Source: Przewalskia tangutica
Lineage: Eukaryota > Streptophyta > Magnoliopsida > Solanales > Solanaceae
Direction: 5' to 3'
DNA: 64,000 nt
Assembly (NCBI GenBank): GCA_029844215.1
Contig: CM056732.1
Coordinates: forward strand, 17,076,001-17,140,000
The notes below the pieces were generated by a model. The model was not told the origin of the DNA. It did not search any database and worked only from the letters and a program-made list of their open reading frames with translations. The position numbers and the translations under genes were made by a program. Below are positions 19,500 through 34,047 of this stretch, piece by piece (position 1 is the stretch's first letter; each line of letters begins with the position of its first letter).

Positions 19500-22400
19500 T
19501 GGCACGACCCGACCCCGGGCCCGCGACTAGTACCCTACCTGGGCACCCTTACAGGTAACTATCAGAGAAAGTCAGCGGAACATACATAGAACACACAACT
19601 TTAATCAGTAAGAAGTAAACAACAGGCTAGCCGATGAGGCTGCCTTCATGGATATACATATATAAATAGTCAAAAATAGTTACATCCTTTTTCTTCACAA
19701 CCCGACCCACATACATGACTACATACCTCTAAGAATTTTGACATAACAACTGTGACGGGACAGGGACCCGCCATACCCCTGAATGTACAACAATCGACAA
19801 TACCAGGGATCTGAACCAAAGATAAGCCTTCGAAGTAATGGAGCTTCTCAACAGCTGAACAGTGATCCTAAGAGTGAGGATCAAGAATCAGATAACTCTA
19901 CTGCGCATGTACCAAGTATGTGAAACTGAAATCGTAGAATGAAATCATATAGTTTAAAATAAAGCCGGAGATGTATGATGACCAAAATAACGATAATCGT
20001 GGTCTTACTAATAATGAGAGTAAACAAGAGTATACTTTACTGCATAAAAATAGGAGGCTCATGATCAAATTAGGGTCACCCGCCCGTAGTATCATTAAGC
20101 AATCCTACTCCTGCGACTATTTCACCAGCATAGGTCCTGTGGACCCGCAATGAGGTCATCCGCCTCGCATGAGACTATTTCACCCGCTTAGGCCCGGTGG
20201 GCCCGCAATGAGTAAAAACGCCGCACTCGCATCATGGGTAGCAAATCCATGGAATAAGTAGTAACCCGGGGATTTACCCCGCAAGAATGACATCACACTA
20301 GCACAACCGGCTATCATACATAACATAAGCACCACCGGCTTATCATACATAACATAAGCACCACAGGCTTATCATAATTATCATAAGCAAGTTAAGAAAT
20401 CCCTTAACTTCTTATTAGCTTTAATTATCATGCACTCTCATTTTATTTAACTTAAGGCACTAACATGTCATTAAAAATCCGGAAATTTAACCCTAAGTAC
20501 TATGTACTTCCGTTCCTTTAAAAAAGAACCCTTTTTATATTAAAACCCCCAAAACACTAACACCCGTAGTATCAAGACATGCATATTTTTCAAATCAAGT
20601 TACTAACCATTTAGAAATTCATTTCAAGACTTTAAAACCAAGTAACTTCTACTTTCACAACCTAGGCAACTCGTGCCTATAAATCAAATAGACCACTCTC
20701 TTAACCTTCCATAAAACCGTTATAACTAACTTCCCATAAAGCCGTTATAACTCTTTATGTTTTAGACAAATTCATTCTTTTTATAACCAAGAGACTTATA
20801 CTTTTAAAACCAAGTATCATTTACTTTCAAAGCAAGTTACATAACTTTCAGAATACTTCAAGTCTCTTAACTTTAGAAATCAAGTTTTTCATCTTTAGAA
20901 TAGTTCAAGAAATCTATACTTTTCAAATCAAGTATTCTATACTTTTCAAGTCAAGAAATCTTTCCATGTAGCATCAAGTCACATATCCTTTTCGAAAACA
21001 AGGCAAGGATACCAAAATGAAACCGAATTCATTTTTAACCATGTACGTCTACCGTACTATACATTTATAAAACTCATGCTCAAGAAGATTGAGAAAGTTC
21101 CACATACCTCTTCGGCTTAATCCACTTGCTAACTTGAATTTGCCGCACGTAGAATGTCAACCTATAATAACCATAATATGCCTATCAACTTCTATCTTTC
21201 AACGTAGAATATTTCTAAGTATAAGGACTCTTATTCTACGGAAAATCGGGCAGCACATCATTTGTTTTTACGTACTTTTCCACTTTTTTCAAGGCCCGAA
21301 AATCAATAATCAAATGCCACATTTAAGGCTCAACAATTCATAAATTCCAAGGGGATTACACGCCTAACAGGACGTGTAAAATTCTGCACCACAATTAATA
21401 TAAAACTGTCCACATCCTTAAGGCACATTCTCGGCAACTATCAATATCAACAACAATGTCAATTTCCGTTCAATTCATTTTTAATTCAAGTTGTTATTCC
21501 AACATGTTATATACATAATAACAATTACAACAACTATAAATCCTTTCTTTCTTAACATGCGACGATTGTAACTATCGACCAAATTGATTACAACATAAAT
21601 GGCTAACATGCCCATTTTCGATTTATAACAAGTCGACATGATCCAAATCTTTTCAAACTTCAATCTATATACAACATGCTCATTTATCAACTACTATAAC
21701 ATGTAATCTTTAATCACATTAAGAAGACGGAGATTTTACCTCAATAAGCCCTAATAATGTCCAAGCGTATAAGTCGATCCTTAGCAACTTTTAGCTCCTC
21801 TTCTTATGTTCCAATCCGCTCCAAGCACTTCTTAGAAGCTCATAACCAACTTCTCTTCAATTTCCAACTTCAAAATTGAAGAACACCTTAGGTTTTCATT
21901 TTGCGACTAACGTGAAAACGTAGTTTTTTCGGGATATTTCTATTGAGATATCCTTGTAATACCCTTAGGAACCTTGGGTTGAAGTATTGTGAATTATGAA
22001 CCACAAACAAAAAAAATTCTTCTTCAAATGAGGCTCAAACCCGAGAGCTTCCTCAAGAACAAGAATGTTTGTGGAATTTTTCTAAGTGTTGAGAATTAGT
22101 CTTGCTACTAGTATAATATATAACACATCTAAGGGCCAAGATTAATACACTTGAAGGGCTAGGATTGAGTCAAGAATGTCAAGCCAAGTTTGACCCTTGA
22201 CTTGTCCAATAAATCGGCCACAAACCCATGTGTGTGGGGAGGGGGTAACACGTGTCACCCACCCATTCATCCATAAAATTTCGTTTCCCGAAATTTCCAT
22301 AATTGGTCAAAATATCGAAATCCTCGTGGGCCCCACAAAAACGTAAAATCTCTCGGGTAGGCCCCACGTATCCAACTCTGAAAATAAAATTCCATAATTT

Positions 22401-22561
22401 CGATAAACTCTTAAAAGTCTTAAATAACAAACGTTATCCTTTCCCGAGGTTCGAAAGATTTTCTTTCGGAAAAACAATTCTTTCTTTCGTTCAAATTCAT
22501 AAGTCTTGTGCTCTCACGTCTATTCTCGTAAACACATGTCCTGGAACTACGGGGTGTAACA
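19500..22561 (-). repeat. 3' LTR of G-B
   Basis: 3062 bp; starts TGTTACACCCCGTAG at 22561 and ends GGGTCGTGCCA at 19500 (CA end kept, TGACA changed to TGCCA). Differences from the 5' LTR are scattered substitutions and small indels, so the insertion is moderately old rather than recent. Confidence 0.88.
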
Positions 22562-22577
22562 TTCTTCCCCCCTTAGA
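22562..22577 (-). other. Polypurine tract of G-B
   Basis: Minus strand CTAAGGGGGGAAGAA immediately before the 3' LTR start TGTTACACC. The G-A tract at 34064-34081 is the same with one or two changes. Confidence 0.8.
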
Positions 22578-22939
22578 AAAATTCGTCCCCAAATGTTCTT
22601 TCGGAGTCCAATCTAATTAGATAGCGACATAGTCTCCTTTTACTACACCCTTCATACAAAAATATGCCACCCATGGCCACATAACAATACTTATACTAAA
22701 ACGTCAACCTGAACTCCAAGTGTCGACGTCGGTTATCTGCATAAAGCTTCTGCTGACTCTGAGCTTACTAATAATCTTTCCTGGATAAGCTTGGCCTTAT
22801 CCACAGTCCGCTGAATCAAGTCTGGGCTAATTATCTGAACCTCGCCTACGTTGAACCAACCAATCGGCGATTCTACACTTTCTTTCATACAAGGCCTCAT
22901 ACAGGTCCATCTGAATACTTTAATGGGTATCTGTTATCA

Positions 22940-24342
22940 TACGTAACTCAGCAAAAGGCAAATAATCCTCCCAACTATCTCTGAAATCAATAACACAGAC
23001 CCGCAACTTATCCTCAAGTGCCTGGATAGTACGCTATGTCTGTCCGTCGGTCTGAGGGTGAAATGCAACACTGAGACTCACCTCTGTCCCTAATCCCTTC
23101 TGCAAAACCTCCAGAAGTTATCCGTAAACTGAGCTCATCCGTCTGACATCATATATGTAAGAACCCCGTGCAGTCTCACAATCTCTCTGCTATATAATCT
23201 AGCATAATCCTCAGCCGAATAAGTGGTCCTGACCGGAAGAACATGGGCTGATTTCACACCACATTATGACTCGTGGAGTCGCACTTCATATGAGTATGAT
23301 GCAACCCTGTAACAAAATCTATATTAATCACCTTTCATTTCTAAGTCGGGATCTCAATCGCCTGTAATAGCCCACTGGGCTTCTGGTGCTCAACCTTGGC
23401 CTGTTACTAATTCGGACACTAAGCAACAACTCTGCTACGTCCCTCTTCAGGCCATATTACCAATACACACATCTGAGGTCATGATACATCTTAGCCGACC
23501 CCGAACAAATAGAGCAATAAGCACTGCGTGCCTCCCATAAAACCTGCTGACAAGTCCTGCAACACCAGGCACACACAATTTATCCTCATATCACAGCACC
23601 CCATCCGGTGCTACCCATACATGTCCTTCTCCTCTTGGAGATTCGTATCTCAAATTCGCCCTAGAACTGGATCCTTATATTGTCGTCTCTTCACCTCCTC
23701 AACGAGGGAAGACTCGGCAACCTCTCAAATCTGAGCTTCACTATCATGCTCCCGTGGCTGCTGGGAAATATAGGTTGTTACCTTATCATGTTGCATCCGT
23801 ACACGACCCATCCAAACATTCAAAGTGTTACCATAATAACCTAACCCTCTAGTCTCTCAGGCCTCTGGAGGGGTTAGAACTGTAGTCGTAGTCAGCTTAT
23901 CTTCCAATAACTGGAAGCCTGTCTCATACTTCCGAAATATTCGGGGATATAATCTCAATTATGATTCATGTTTCCATTTCTCTGTTGCAACCAAACTTGG
24001 TCACTATACTTAGATTCGATTCCTTTGCTTGACTCATGACTAAGACTTCCTATCAATCACAATTTAGGGGGAGATTTCCTTGATCTCGTCAAGTAGTAAT
24101 CCTATTATTCTCTCCCAGCTCATAGAGCTTATAGTCAGGTGTTCAACCTCAATTCATGGCATTACATAATCTCATGGCTTGCCAAGATTTCTTATCATTC
24201 GAGTGTCTACTCGTCTTACCTTTATATTTCATTTCAAGTTGTCCTGGGGTCCCTTACCCCCCCGTATTTTCATACTATCCTTCTCATCAGTATATATGTT
24301 GCCACATTTCCTCGAGGTGTTCTTACTGCCCATCATTCACTA
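22940..24342 (-). pseudogene. G-B RT/RNase H tail and integrase, decayed
   Basis: Near 22950-23095 the minus strand reads GTEVSLSVAFHPQTDGQT, a stop, then RTIQALEDKLRVCVIDF, the distal Ty3/gypsy integrase core with the expected HPQTDGQSERTIQ motif. The zinc-binding part (YWYGLKRDVAEL in shifted frames) lies near 23430-23470. The piece up to 24342 should be RT/RNase H but has no confident motif. It continues across the solo LTR to 28880. Confidence 0.75.
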
Positions 24343-24347
24343 ATGGT

Positions 24348-27300
24348 TGTTGACACCCAATTTTGACCCTCCCGTCCAGTCATTAGCTATAAAATTAGAC
24401 TAATTTTGTAAAATAATTTTTATGATTTTTATAATAAAATGCAGCGATAAAACATAAATACAGGCATAAATAAATAATTTAATAATGGCATCGCATCTTA
24501 CGTAGAGTTTTAAGCACTTAGAGTCCCGCGCCCGCATTAATTAATTTCAAAGCCCTGTCATGATTCTTAATTAATAATAAATACATAAAATAAATAATTT
24601 AGCATTGACGTCGTGTCAAGTGGCATAGTTGCATTTATTAATACGCAAGAGAATTTCATAATCATTTGTATTTTAAAATCAATTTTAATCTAATACATGC
24701 ATCTTAATAGCGTCGCATTTATAAAAGCTTTAAGCAATTCTTAAATATCATACTTGCATTTAACATTTAAATAATTTAATCTAAACTCTATTCAATTTTA
24801 ATCTAACTTCGCAGTAATGCATAATAATAAGATTTTAAATAATAGCGCCGCAGTCTAAAGTATTAAGCATTAATTAAATGACACGCCCGCATTTATTATA
24901 ACAGTTAGATTGATAAAGCACCTAAGTAATTTAATCACATTTGTTAATTTAAGTTATCACTAGTTAATTAATAATACACTTACCTAGAATTAATTAGCTA
25001 ACTAGCCTAAAACTAATTAAACACTACCTAATTAAACTAACTACCCTTATCAATATCACCAGCCCAAACCGTGACCCGCGTGGCCCAAACCCCGTCGACC
25101 CGCACCCGCAGGCCCACGCCCTTTCCCTTTATTCAGCAGTCCAATACCCGCTGGCCCATTCGTATTTTCCTTATCACCCACGCTCATCCCTCATTGCCCT
25201 TTACCCATCGTCTCCCTCAACGTACAAACCAGCAACCCTAAAAGGCCAGTCGCCGCCTTCGTCGCCGAGATTCTCGCCTGAGAATCCGGCGACCTCTCCC
25301 TTACCTTCCTTACCCATGCACATCCAGCCAGATCTTCCTTCAAATCGTACCTTATCGAATCACTACAAATCGCACACAATATCCTTCAAATCCCTCAATC
25401 TTTTCCTTACCTTACCTGTTCAAGCAGCACGAATCAACACCAATATTAGCCCAATCTCAGCCCTAATTGCTTACCAACATTAGAACCCAAGGATTGCTAT
25501 ATAAGGCACATGCAATAGACATTTATAGGCAGAGGACAGCAGGGTAGAACAGGGGGGGGGGAGAAATCAGTCGAACTCAGAGATTCAGAAATCGGGGAGC
25601 ACCCAAAATCGATAGGCATTGATGTGCACCCCCTAGCAGCAGTCATTGATCGTCCAGGGCTCAGTAGGGAAGTAGTGAGAACAATCGAGTCTAAACCTCT
25701 TCTCCTCAGTCGCAAATCAGTAAGTATCCTCAATAAACAAGTTCTACCCCTTTCAATCGCATCGCAATAACCCGTCGAGTGGACCGACGACTTGATATGC
25801 TGCCCCGGTTCGCTGTCCGGAGAAGGTAAAACCGAACTCTTCTTTCATTATACTTATTTATGTGATATGTGTGTTTATTGCAGTTCTGCTTGTTTCTAAC
25901 TATGTTAGCTCCTTCTGTATTTCGGTTGATATAATCTGGTCTTACAATGAAGTGGAATGTGCAGATTGAGTTTTCGGAACTTACAAACGATTAAACGATA
26001 GCTTTGAATGGCTGTTTGCGTGTTCATCGTGTCGATTGCAACTGTCCTGTTTGTTTTAAGTGTCGAAGCATGTCCATATAAGTATAGCATGGCCTCGATG
26101 GTGCTCGTGTCAATACCCTTCATTTTATCAAGTCGCTTTGTCTATATACTACTCGGTTCTTTTCTTTTAGTCATTACATGATCATGAGTCGAAGCCTTTC
26201 TGAATCACCTTTCTGTGTTGTGTTTGAAAGAAGACTAAAAAAGAGACCAGAATACGTGTCTAAAAGCTTGTATATCTAGATCAGATCATATCGTCTTCAT
26301 TATGTCCCTACGTAGTTGAAGTGAACATGAATGTGTTTTGGGATTTGAACTAAAAGCAATCGCTGAGTGTTAAATGAGAGCTAAATGACTTGTATGATCC
26401 CATTATTGGGCCTATTCTGCACATCTGTATCATTCAAGAATCTGCCAAAGTGTGTATAGGTCTTGTAATGATTTGAAATTGTTATTGGTTTGTTTCTGAG
26501 AAATAAGAGTTGTTTAGGTCCTCAAATCATATCACACCTAGTTTTAAGATCAGTTTGGATTTAACAAGAACTCAAGATGCCCATTATTTGTTTGTAAAGC
26601 TTATTTTGGATAATGTCATGCTAAAGTTGTATCTGCTAAACTGATAAAGGCCGGTATATGAGTTGTGTATTTATTTGGTATTTTGTCATCCTAGAATTCA
26701 TGTGCTGTTGTTTTGAACCATAATTGATATCATTTTTGTGCATACGTAAGATATTCATGTCTGCCTTCGGGTCTCTATGGATGGTTTGAGTTAAATAATA
26801 ACTTACATGCTTTGTCGTAATCTTTATTGCCTGTGTATACTTCACTTCGTGTTTTACTCTCTTAAGTTAGTCTTAAGATCATGCACAGCTTTGCCATATC
26901 TGCACCCATGTGGATTTAGTCTTTACTGAATGGTTTTGTTTACACTTTCGCCTAAGTTAGATGCATATGAAGTCTCCATAAAGTTTATAGAAATGCGGTT
27001 TACCTATTTTGGGATTATCAGTTGCCAAGTTTCGATCGACAACCCTATGTGCTTATTGAAGTTCTCGTCGCCATCGCCATCGCTACATACCTGCCCATCC
27101 TTATTCCTTTGTACCACCTGCTAGCTGCTTATATAGTCCTCTGTCTGCTCTTGGATAATTAAAGAACTTGTATTAGTTTGCCTTTGAATCTTTATCATGT
27201 TCATGTAACTCTAAATACCACTGGCTTGATATTTGCACTTGTGAATCTGTGTTAAGTGGGTTCATCATAAATTGAGCATATCCCTGCGGTGTTCGTATCT

Positions 27301-28874
27301 GGGTCCTGCCCACTGTTATACAATTTCTTATTGCCTTCATATAGTCATATATGTGCCTCTGTGCTGCCCGTTGGGTCAGTCCATGATTAAGGGAATATAT
27401 GGGCCAACCAACTCCTTTAGTGTTTAAAGAAATGGGCTATCCTGCTATGGTTGTATGTAAGGTTTGGGCGAAACCCAATTTGTGCATAAGGGAACTTGGG
27501 CCCCCTTTAGGCTTCACTGCCCAGGTTATACATAAGCTATCCCATATCGTTTTTCCTTGCATGAACATTTGGTGATTATATGTTTAAGTCTTATGCTAAT
27601 TTATAATTTGATAAAGATATAAGGCATATGCTAATCCTTATTGTTTTCTTTTTTTACATGAAATGCATCGGAGCAAAACGAAGAGTCTCACGGCGAGACT
27701 CATCACGAGCCACTTCAAATGGCAACCCGCGTCTATGTGCACCCGCATTTGCGTCTCCACTTCAAGAAATTCCTAGAAAAACAAATAGGATGTCGTCATC
27801 CGTCGTAAAGAGCATTCTTAAATCCCATCCTCTCCTTACTTGCTATTCATTTATTTATTTGTCTATTGTAATTTAATTACTCTATTTCTGTAATATTTAG
27901 GATATCTAGAACAATTAAGCCTTTAAACATATAAGTGGGGAAGGTAATTTAAAGTTCATCGCTTAACTTACTTGCTTTTTAGGATTGTTAGGCATGTCTA
28001 AATTCTGACAAAATAATCTAAACAATTTAACTTGCATCATAAAATCAAACATTTTGTTTCTTATTAAAACTCTCAAGAGTCACTTTAAAGCACCTTTTAT
28101 ATCATATCGTACGCAGGTTAAGCAAGATTAATTTAGCTAGCAGTATACATAATTAGTCCGTAAATAACCTTTGCATGAACACATAATTAGTCTATAAAGC
28201 ACCTTAGCATTCTTTAGCATATTTCTAGCCCTTTAAAAACCTTAGCATTTTAGCACCTTTTTGCATTCTTTAGCATTTTAAGCACCACTTTAATATTTAA
28301 CACCCTTTACTTTTAAAATTAATCCCTTAGCACCTTTAGCACGTTTTTTCCTTAACATTTTAGCACCTCCTAGCATTTTGTTGCACTTTAGCATATAGCA
28401 CCTTTTGCCTTTTTTATACTTTAAGCATCTTTTAAACATTTTAACCTTTTTAGCATTTTATTAAGCAGGAAGAACTTTTACTTTGCATTTTTAAAAACAT
28501 AATAATTACCCTAGGTTTGGCAGGACAACCGCAAGTTAGCGGATCTTAGAGGGTGCTTAACCCCTTCCCTCTAGATTAATAAAGAACCCTTACCCAGAAT
28601 CTCACTAAGTTTAGCAGACCATAAAGAATGGAGTTAGTGTTGACTTTAACCTAAGTTGACATCTAGGTGTCCTAATTCACCAAACTAATTAGGTGGCGAC
28701 TCCGCGAACCCTTTAGCATTTTGCACCCTTAGCACCCTTAGCACCTTTTAGCATTTTTAAAACCTTTAAGCCTTTTTTTTTAACTATTTAGCGTTTAGTT
28801 ATTATTTATTTTCTAACATGCATTTCTAAGCAGGAGTTTATTAAAAAATGTCGCGGTCGAAAAAGGGCGCGACA
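24348..28874 (+). mobile_element. Tat/Ogre-like solo LTR inside G-B
   Basis: 4527 bp from TGTTGACACCCAATTTTGACC to GGGCGCGACA, flanked by perfect 5 bp duplications ATGGT (24343-24347 and 28875-28879). There is no interior, primer site or second LTR, so it is a solo LTR left by LTR-LTR recombination. A TATA box (CTATATAAGG, about 25498) sits in a C/T-rich region typical of this group. Near its 3' end it shares the block GATAATAAAGAAC...AATTAGGTGGCGACTCC with the LTRs at 42417 and 51416, so these are related families with different LTR lengths. Open frames inside are short and unsupported. Confidence 0.9.
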
Positions 28875-28879
28875 ATGGT

Positions 28880-30934
28880 CTTTACACTAGTCTGGGGTAA
28901 TCATATCTCGTGCAACTTACATAACCATAGTTGCATTCTCCTTTATCATTCTGGTCATAACCCTTCCTTATGCTTATTATTAGCAAAAAAACATTTCTAT
29001 CTTGATTCATGATCATACAGTTTCATTCATGCGTACTACCTGCATTTATATCCTTACGACACTTTTTCAACCATTTCCTAGTGTCATCCTCAATTACCCC
29101 AACCCAATACCTTGTTCCAAGGTTATTGTAACCTATTGCATAACGAGGTCGGGGACTTTACCAGTCTCATATCTATGGCTTAAATAATATGGGTATGCAT
29201 AACCCTAAATAATACGTAAAACTATCCTGTTACGCGGGGGAGAGAGCTTATCTCCCTTTAAGAATCTTAAACATCAAGCGCCCCCTTATAGTCGTATAGA
29301 TTTTTAAGACCTATCAATGATATCTTCTGTTCTCCTCAGGCAGCACTCGTACTTATCTTATTCTTGCTTTGCGCATTTTCCTGAAATCATTCGGAAAGTC
29401 GTGGCCCTGACCGCTACACTAAACAACTCCAAGTACCTCCAAGGGTACTTATCATAAAATCATTCAATAATCGTATGTTCTTATCTCCGTCTCTTAACGT
29501 TTAAATTCAAATCAATCACTTCAATGAAACAAGTCACATAGACTCCTCAATTTATCATGTCCAAGAAGGAAGGAATAACTTAGATATACTAACACTTCCA
29601 TTCCAATCGATAACCGGCTCACCGGGAAACTGGAATCGAACCAATCTCTCTCTACAGTCAATATTGGCATACTAGAAGCCACTAGTCCATACCCATAATG
29701 ACCTCAAAGTCTGTCGTATCCAGCCTACTAGTTCCGCATGTAGTGCGACGATCAGATCATCACCGGGCAATTTCATATACCTGCTCAGCTACTACCCAAT
29801 CACTCACGGTGTAGCTTCCTTGAAAGGTTCTTATGGATTCAGGCTCTATTCTTTTACACTTGGTTGCTCTCTTTCTTACTGGTCGTACTCTTTCCGTACT
29901 TTCAAACTTATTCTAGCGTACGTACATAACCTCCATACTGATTCTGGCCTCCAATCTTTGGAGTTACTATTCTAAACAACATAAGGCCCTTTCCGTCTCT
30001 CACGACCCGGTTCCGGTGGAACGCGTCCACGAACCCGTAAAACAATTAACTAGACTTGGGCCTTGCACACTCATGACCCTGTCACGTAGCGGGACTACTA
30101 CCAATTGATCCCACTCTATTTTAGGCTATGGGGCGACCTGTAATAGGTCCTCAACCCGACCCACCGTCGCACTTAACTCTTACCCTTAGTCTGAATTAAA
30201 TCTTATTGCCCGAGAAGGCCTTATATACCTAAGGTCTCGGTGGTTATCAATATTCTTAGGCTCGCAATTTCCATGCTCCAAGCCTACCTTATCAGTCCCC
30301 CCGTAAACGGGTACAATAACTTCTCATAATACTATAATTGTGTTGTCTTGATCACAACAACCATTACTTACTCCATACGGATCTCATTCGTACAATTCTC
30401 TTAAGCATACCACGTAGCTTAATCTATTAACACAGTCTTTCATTAAGTCCCTTAACATGACTTTTTAAGGGTTCATTACCCTTTCAGACGGCTCATCATC
30501 TCCTAATTATTTCAAATTAGCACGTAAAACCTTGATGAGAATTCATTAAACTGTTTCATACCTTCCCGGTATCTAATTAGTCCCTACCAATTCTTGGTAA
30601 CCTATAATCATTCTAGGAAACCCATATATGACCCTCATACATAAATCCGTATAGTTGTACGTCATTATACCAACTATACAACAATTACTACCAATCAGGA
30701 TACGCATTCCACATAATCCTTCCTGGGTCACTGCTGCCTTTTTCATAGCTGCAATCAACATAACTCGTTAGGGAGAGACGACCCTAACAACACAGCTCTA
30801 TCGCACGATCTCAGAGTGAGAAGAATGGAAACCAATCCTAAATGTCCTGCAACCTCCTGGTTATAGATGTGGTGCACAACACACCGATAACCAAGACTCT
30901 ACTAGACACGGTCTGTAGACACTTTCCGAGGACT
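28880..30934 (-). pseudogene. G-B gag, protease and start of RT, heavily decayed
   Basis: The clearest piece is the aspartic-protease C-terminal part at 29600-29830. Its minus-strand reading gives TVSDWVVAEQVY, a degraded DVIMGMDWL-type core (GHYGYGLVAS) and a VERDWFDSSFPV..WNG-like tail, with stops. Upstream (30000-30900) should be gag, but no motif is trustworthy. Downstream toward 28880 RT would begin; it is too decayed to place its catalytic motif. Confidence 0.6.
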
Positions 30935-30938
30935 AACT

Positions 30939-30950
30939 GCTCTGATACCA
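30939..30950 (-). other. Primer-binding site of G-B
   Basis: TGGTATCAGAGC on the minus strand, a perfect initiator-Met complement, four bases after the LTR end TGACA. Confidence 0.85.
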
Positions 30951-30954
30951 CTTT

Positions 30955-33900
30955 TGTCACGACTCGACTCCGGGCCCGCGACTGGTGCCCTACCTGGGCA
31001 CCCTTACAGGTAACCATCAGAGAAAGTCAGCGGAACATACATAGAACACACAACTTTAATCGCAGAAGTAAACAACAAAGCAATGCGAGGCTACCTTCCT
31101 GGATATATATATATAAATAGTCAAAAGCAGTTACATCCTTTTTCTTTACAACCCGACCCACATACATGACTACAGACCTCTAAGAATTTTGACATAACAA
31201 CTGTGACGGGACAGGGCCCCGCCATACCCCTGAATGTACAACAATCGACAATATCAGGGATCTGAACCAAAGATAAGCCTCCAGAGTAATGGAGCTTATC
31301 AACGGTGACAGTGATGATCCTAAGAGTGAGGATCAAGAACTCAGATAACTCTACTGCGCAGATGAACGCAGCCGGGCGAGGTCGAGCACAACAGGTACCA
31401 AGTATGTGAAACTGAAAGTACTGTAATGAAATCATATAGTCTAAAATAAAGCTGGACACAGGTATAATGACCAAAATAACAGTACATTGTGCCTTACTAA
31501 TAATGAGAGTAAACAAGAGTATACTTTACTGCATAAAAATAGGAGGCTCATGATAAAATTAGGGCCACCCGCCCGTAGTATCATTAAGCAATCCTACTCC
31601 TGAGACTATTTCACCAAAGATAGTCCTGTGGACATGAATGAGGTCATCCGCCTCGCATGAGACTATTTCACCCGCATAGGACTATTTGACCCGCTTAGGC
31701 TCGGTGGGCCCGCAATGAGTACAAACGCCGCAATCGCATCATGGGTAGCAAATCCATGGAGTAAGTAGTAACCCGGGGGTTTACCCCACAAGAATGACAT
31801 CACACTAGCACAACCGACTATCATACATAACATAAGCACCACCGGCTTATCATACATAACATAAGCACCACCGGCTTATCATAATTATCATAAGCAAGTT
31901 AAGAAATTCCCTAACTTCTTATTAGCCTTAATTATCATGCACTCTCATTTTATTTAACTTAAGGCACTAACATGTCATTAAAAATCCGGAAATTTAACCC
32001 AAAGTACTACGTACTTCCGTTCCTTTAAAAAAAGAACCCTTTTTATATTAAAAACCCCAAAATACTAACACCCGTAGTGTCAAGGCATGCATATTTTTAA
32101 AATCAAGTTACTAACCCTTTAGAAATTCATTTCAAGGCTTTAAAACCAAGTAACTTCTACTTTCACAACCTAGGCAACTCGTGCCTATAAATCAAATAGA
32201 CCACTCTCTTAACCTTCATAAAGCCGTTATGACTAACTTCCCATAAAGCCGTTATAACTCTTTATGTTTTAGACAAATTCATTCTTTTTATAACCAAGAG
32301 ACTTATACTTTTAAAACCAAGTATCATATACTTTCAAATCAAGCTACATAACTTTCAGAATTCTTCAAGTTTCTCATCTTTAGAATAGTTCAAGAAATCT
32401 ATACTTTCCAAATCAAGTATTCTATACTTTTCAAGTCAAGAAATCTTTCCATGTAGCATCAAGTCACATATCCTTTTCGAAAACAAGGCAAGGATACCAA
32501 AATGAAACCGAATTCATTTTTTTAACCATGTACATCCACCGTACTATACATTTATAAAATTCATGCTAAAGAAGATTGGGAAAGTTCCACATACCTCTTC
32601 GGCTTAATCCACTTGCTAACTTGAATTTGCCGCACGTAGAATGTCAACCTATAATAACCATAATATGCCTATCAACTTCTAGCTTTCAACGTAGAATATT
32701 TCTAAGTATAAGAACTCTTATTCTACGGAAAATCGGGCAGCACTTCCTTTGTTTCTACGTACTTTTCCACCTTTTCAAGGCCTGAAAATCAATAACCAAA
32801 TGTCACATTTAAGGCTCAACAATTCAGAAATTCCAAGGGGATTACACGCCTAACAGGACGTGTAAAATTCTGCCCCACAATTAATATAAAACTGTCCACA
32901 TCCTTAAGGCACATTCTCGGCAACTATTAATATCAACAACAATGTCAATTTCCGTTCAATTCCTTTTTAATCCAAGTTGTTATTCCAACATGTTATATAC
33001 ATAATAACAATTACAACAACTATAAATCATTTCTTTCTTAACATGCGACGATTGTAACTATCGACCAAATTGATTACAACATAAATGACTAACATGCCCA
33101 TTTTCGATTTATAACAAGTCGACATGATCCAAATCTTTTCAAACTTCAATCTATATACAACATGCTCATTTATCAACTACTATAACATGTAATCTTTAAT
33201 CATATTAAGAAGACGAAGATTTTACCTCAATAAGTCATAATAATGTCCAAACGTATAAGTCGATCCTTAGCAACTTTTAGCTCCCCTTCTTATGTTCCAA
33301 TCCGCTCCAAGCACTCCTTAGAAGCTCATAACCAACTTCTCTTCAATTTCCAACTTCAAAGTTGAAGAACACCTTAGGTTTTCATCTTGCGACTAACGTG
33401 AAAACGTAGTTTTTCCGGGATCTTTCTATTGAGATATCATTGTAATACCCTTAGGAACCTTGGGTTGAAGTATTGTGAATTATGAACCACAAACGAAAAA
33501 TTTTCTTCTCCAAATGAGGCTCGAACCCGAGAGCTTCCTCAAGAACAAGAATGTTTGTGGAATTTTTTAAAGTGTTGAGAATTAGTCTTGCTACTAGTAT
33601 AATATATAACACATCTAAGGGTCAAGATTAGTACACTTGAAGGGATAGGATTGAGTCAAGAATGTCAAGCCAAGTTTGACCCTTGACTTGTCCAATAAAT
33701 CGGCCACAAACCCATGTGGGGGGGGGGGGGGGGGACACGTGTCACCATTCCATTCGTCCATAAAATTATGTTTCCCGAAATTTCCATAATTGGTCAAAAT
33801 ATCGAAAATTTCGTGGGCCCCACAAAACGTAAAATCTCTTGGGTGGGCCCCACGTATCCAACTCTGAAAATAAAATTCCATAATTCCGATAAACTCTTAA

Positions 33901-34047
33901 AAGTATTAAATAACAAACGTTATCCTTTCCCGAGGTTCGGACGATTTTCTTTCGGAAAAACAATTATTTCTTTCGTTCAAATTCATAAGTCTTGTGCTCT
34001 CACGTCTATTCTCGTAAACACATGTCCTGGAACTACGGGATGTAACA
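30955..34047 (-). repeat. 5' LTR of G-B
   Basis: Minus strand TGTTACATCCCGTAG...GAGTCGTGACA, 3093 bp, highly similar throughout to 19500-22561. It contains a run of about 17 G at 33718-33734 where the other LTR has an interrupted G tract. The GTGGGCCCCACA palindrome occurs near 33814 and 33843. Confidence 0.88.

Larger units (their letters stand above)
19500..34047 (-). mobile_element. Ty3/gypsy element G-B (Tekay-like), nested in G-A
   Basis: Two LTRs of about 3.06-3.09 kb in the same orientation flank an interior with a Met primer site, degraded gag, protease, RT and integrase, and a purine tract before the 3' LTR. Flanks are CATTC (19495-19499) and TATTT (34048-34052). Joining them restores the GAACATTTGAGGAYGAATG context seen in this family's 3' interior, so the target duplication was CATTT with one transition per side. 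The interior is about 3.9 kb once the nested solo LTR is removed, shorter than a complete element. Confidence 0.88.

Noticed and set aside
31121..31516. 131-residue minus-strand frame in the G-B LTR
   Set aside because: It lies wholly inside an LTR, is broken in the other LTR copy (19500-22561), and shows no recognisable domain.
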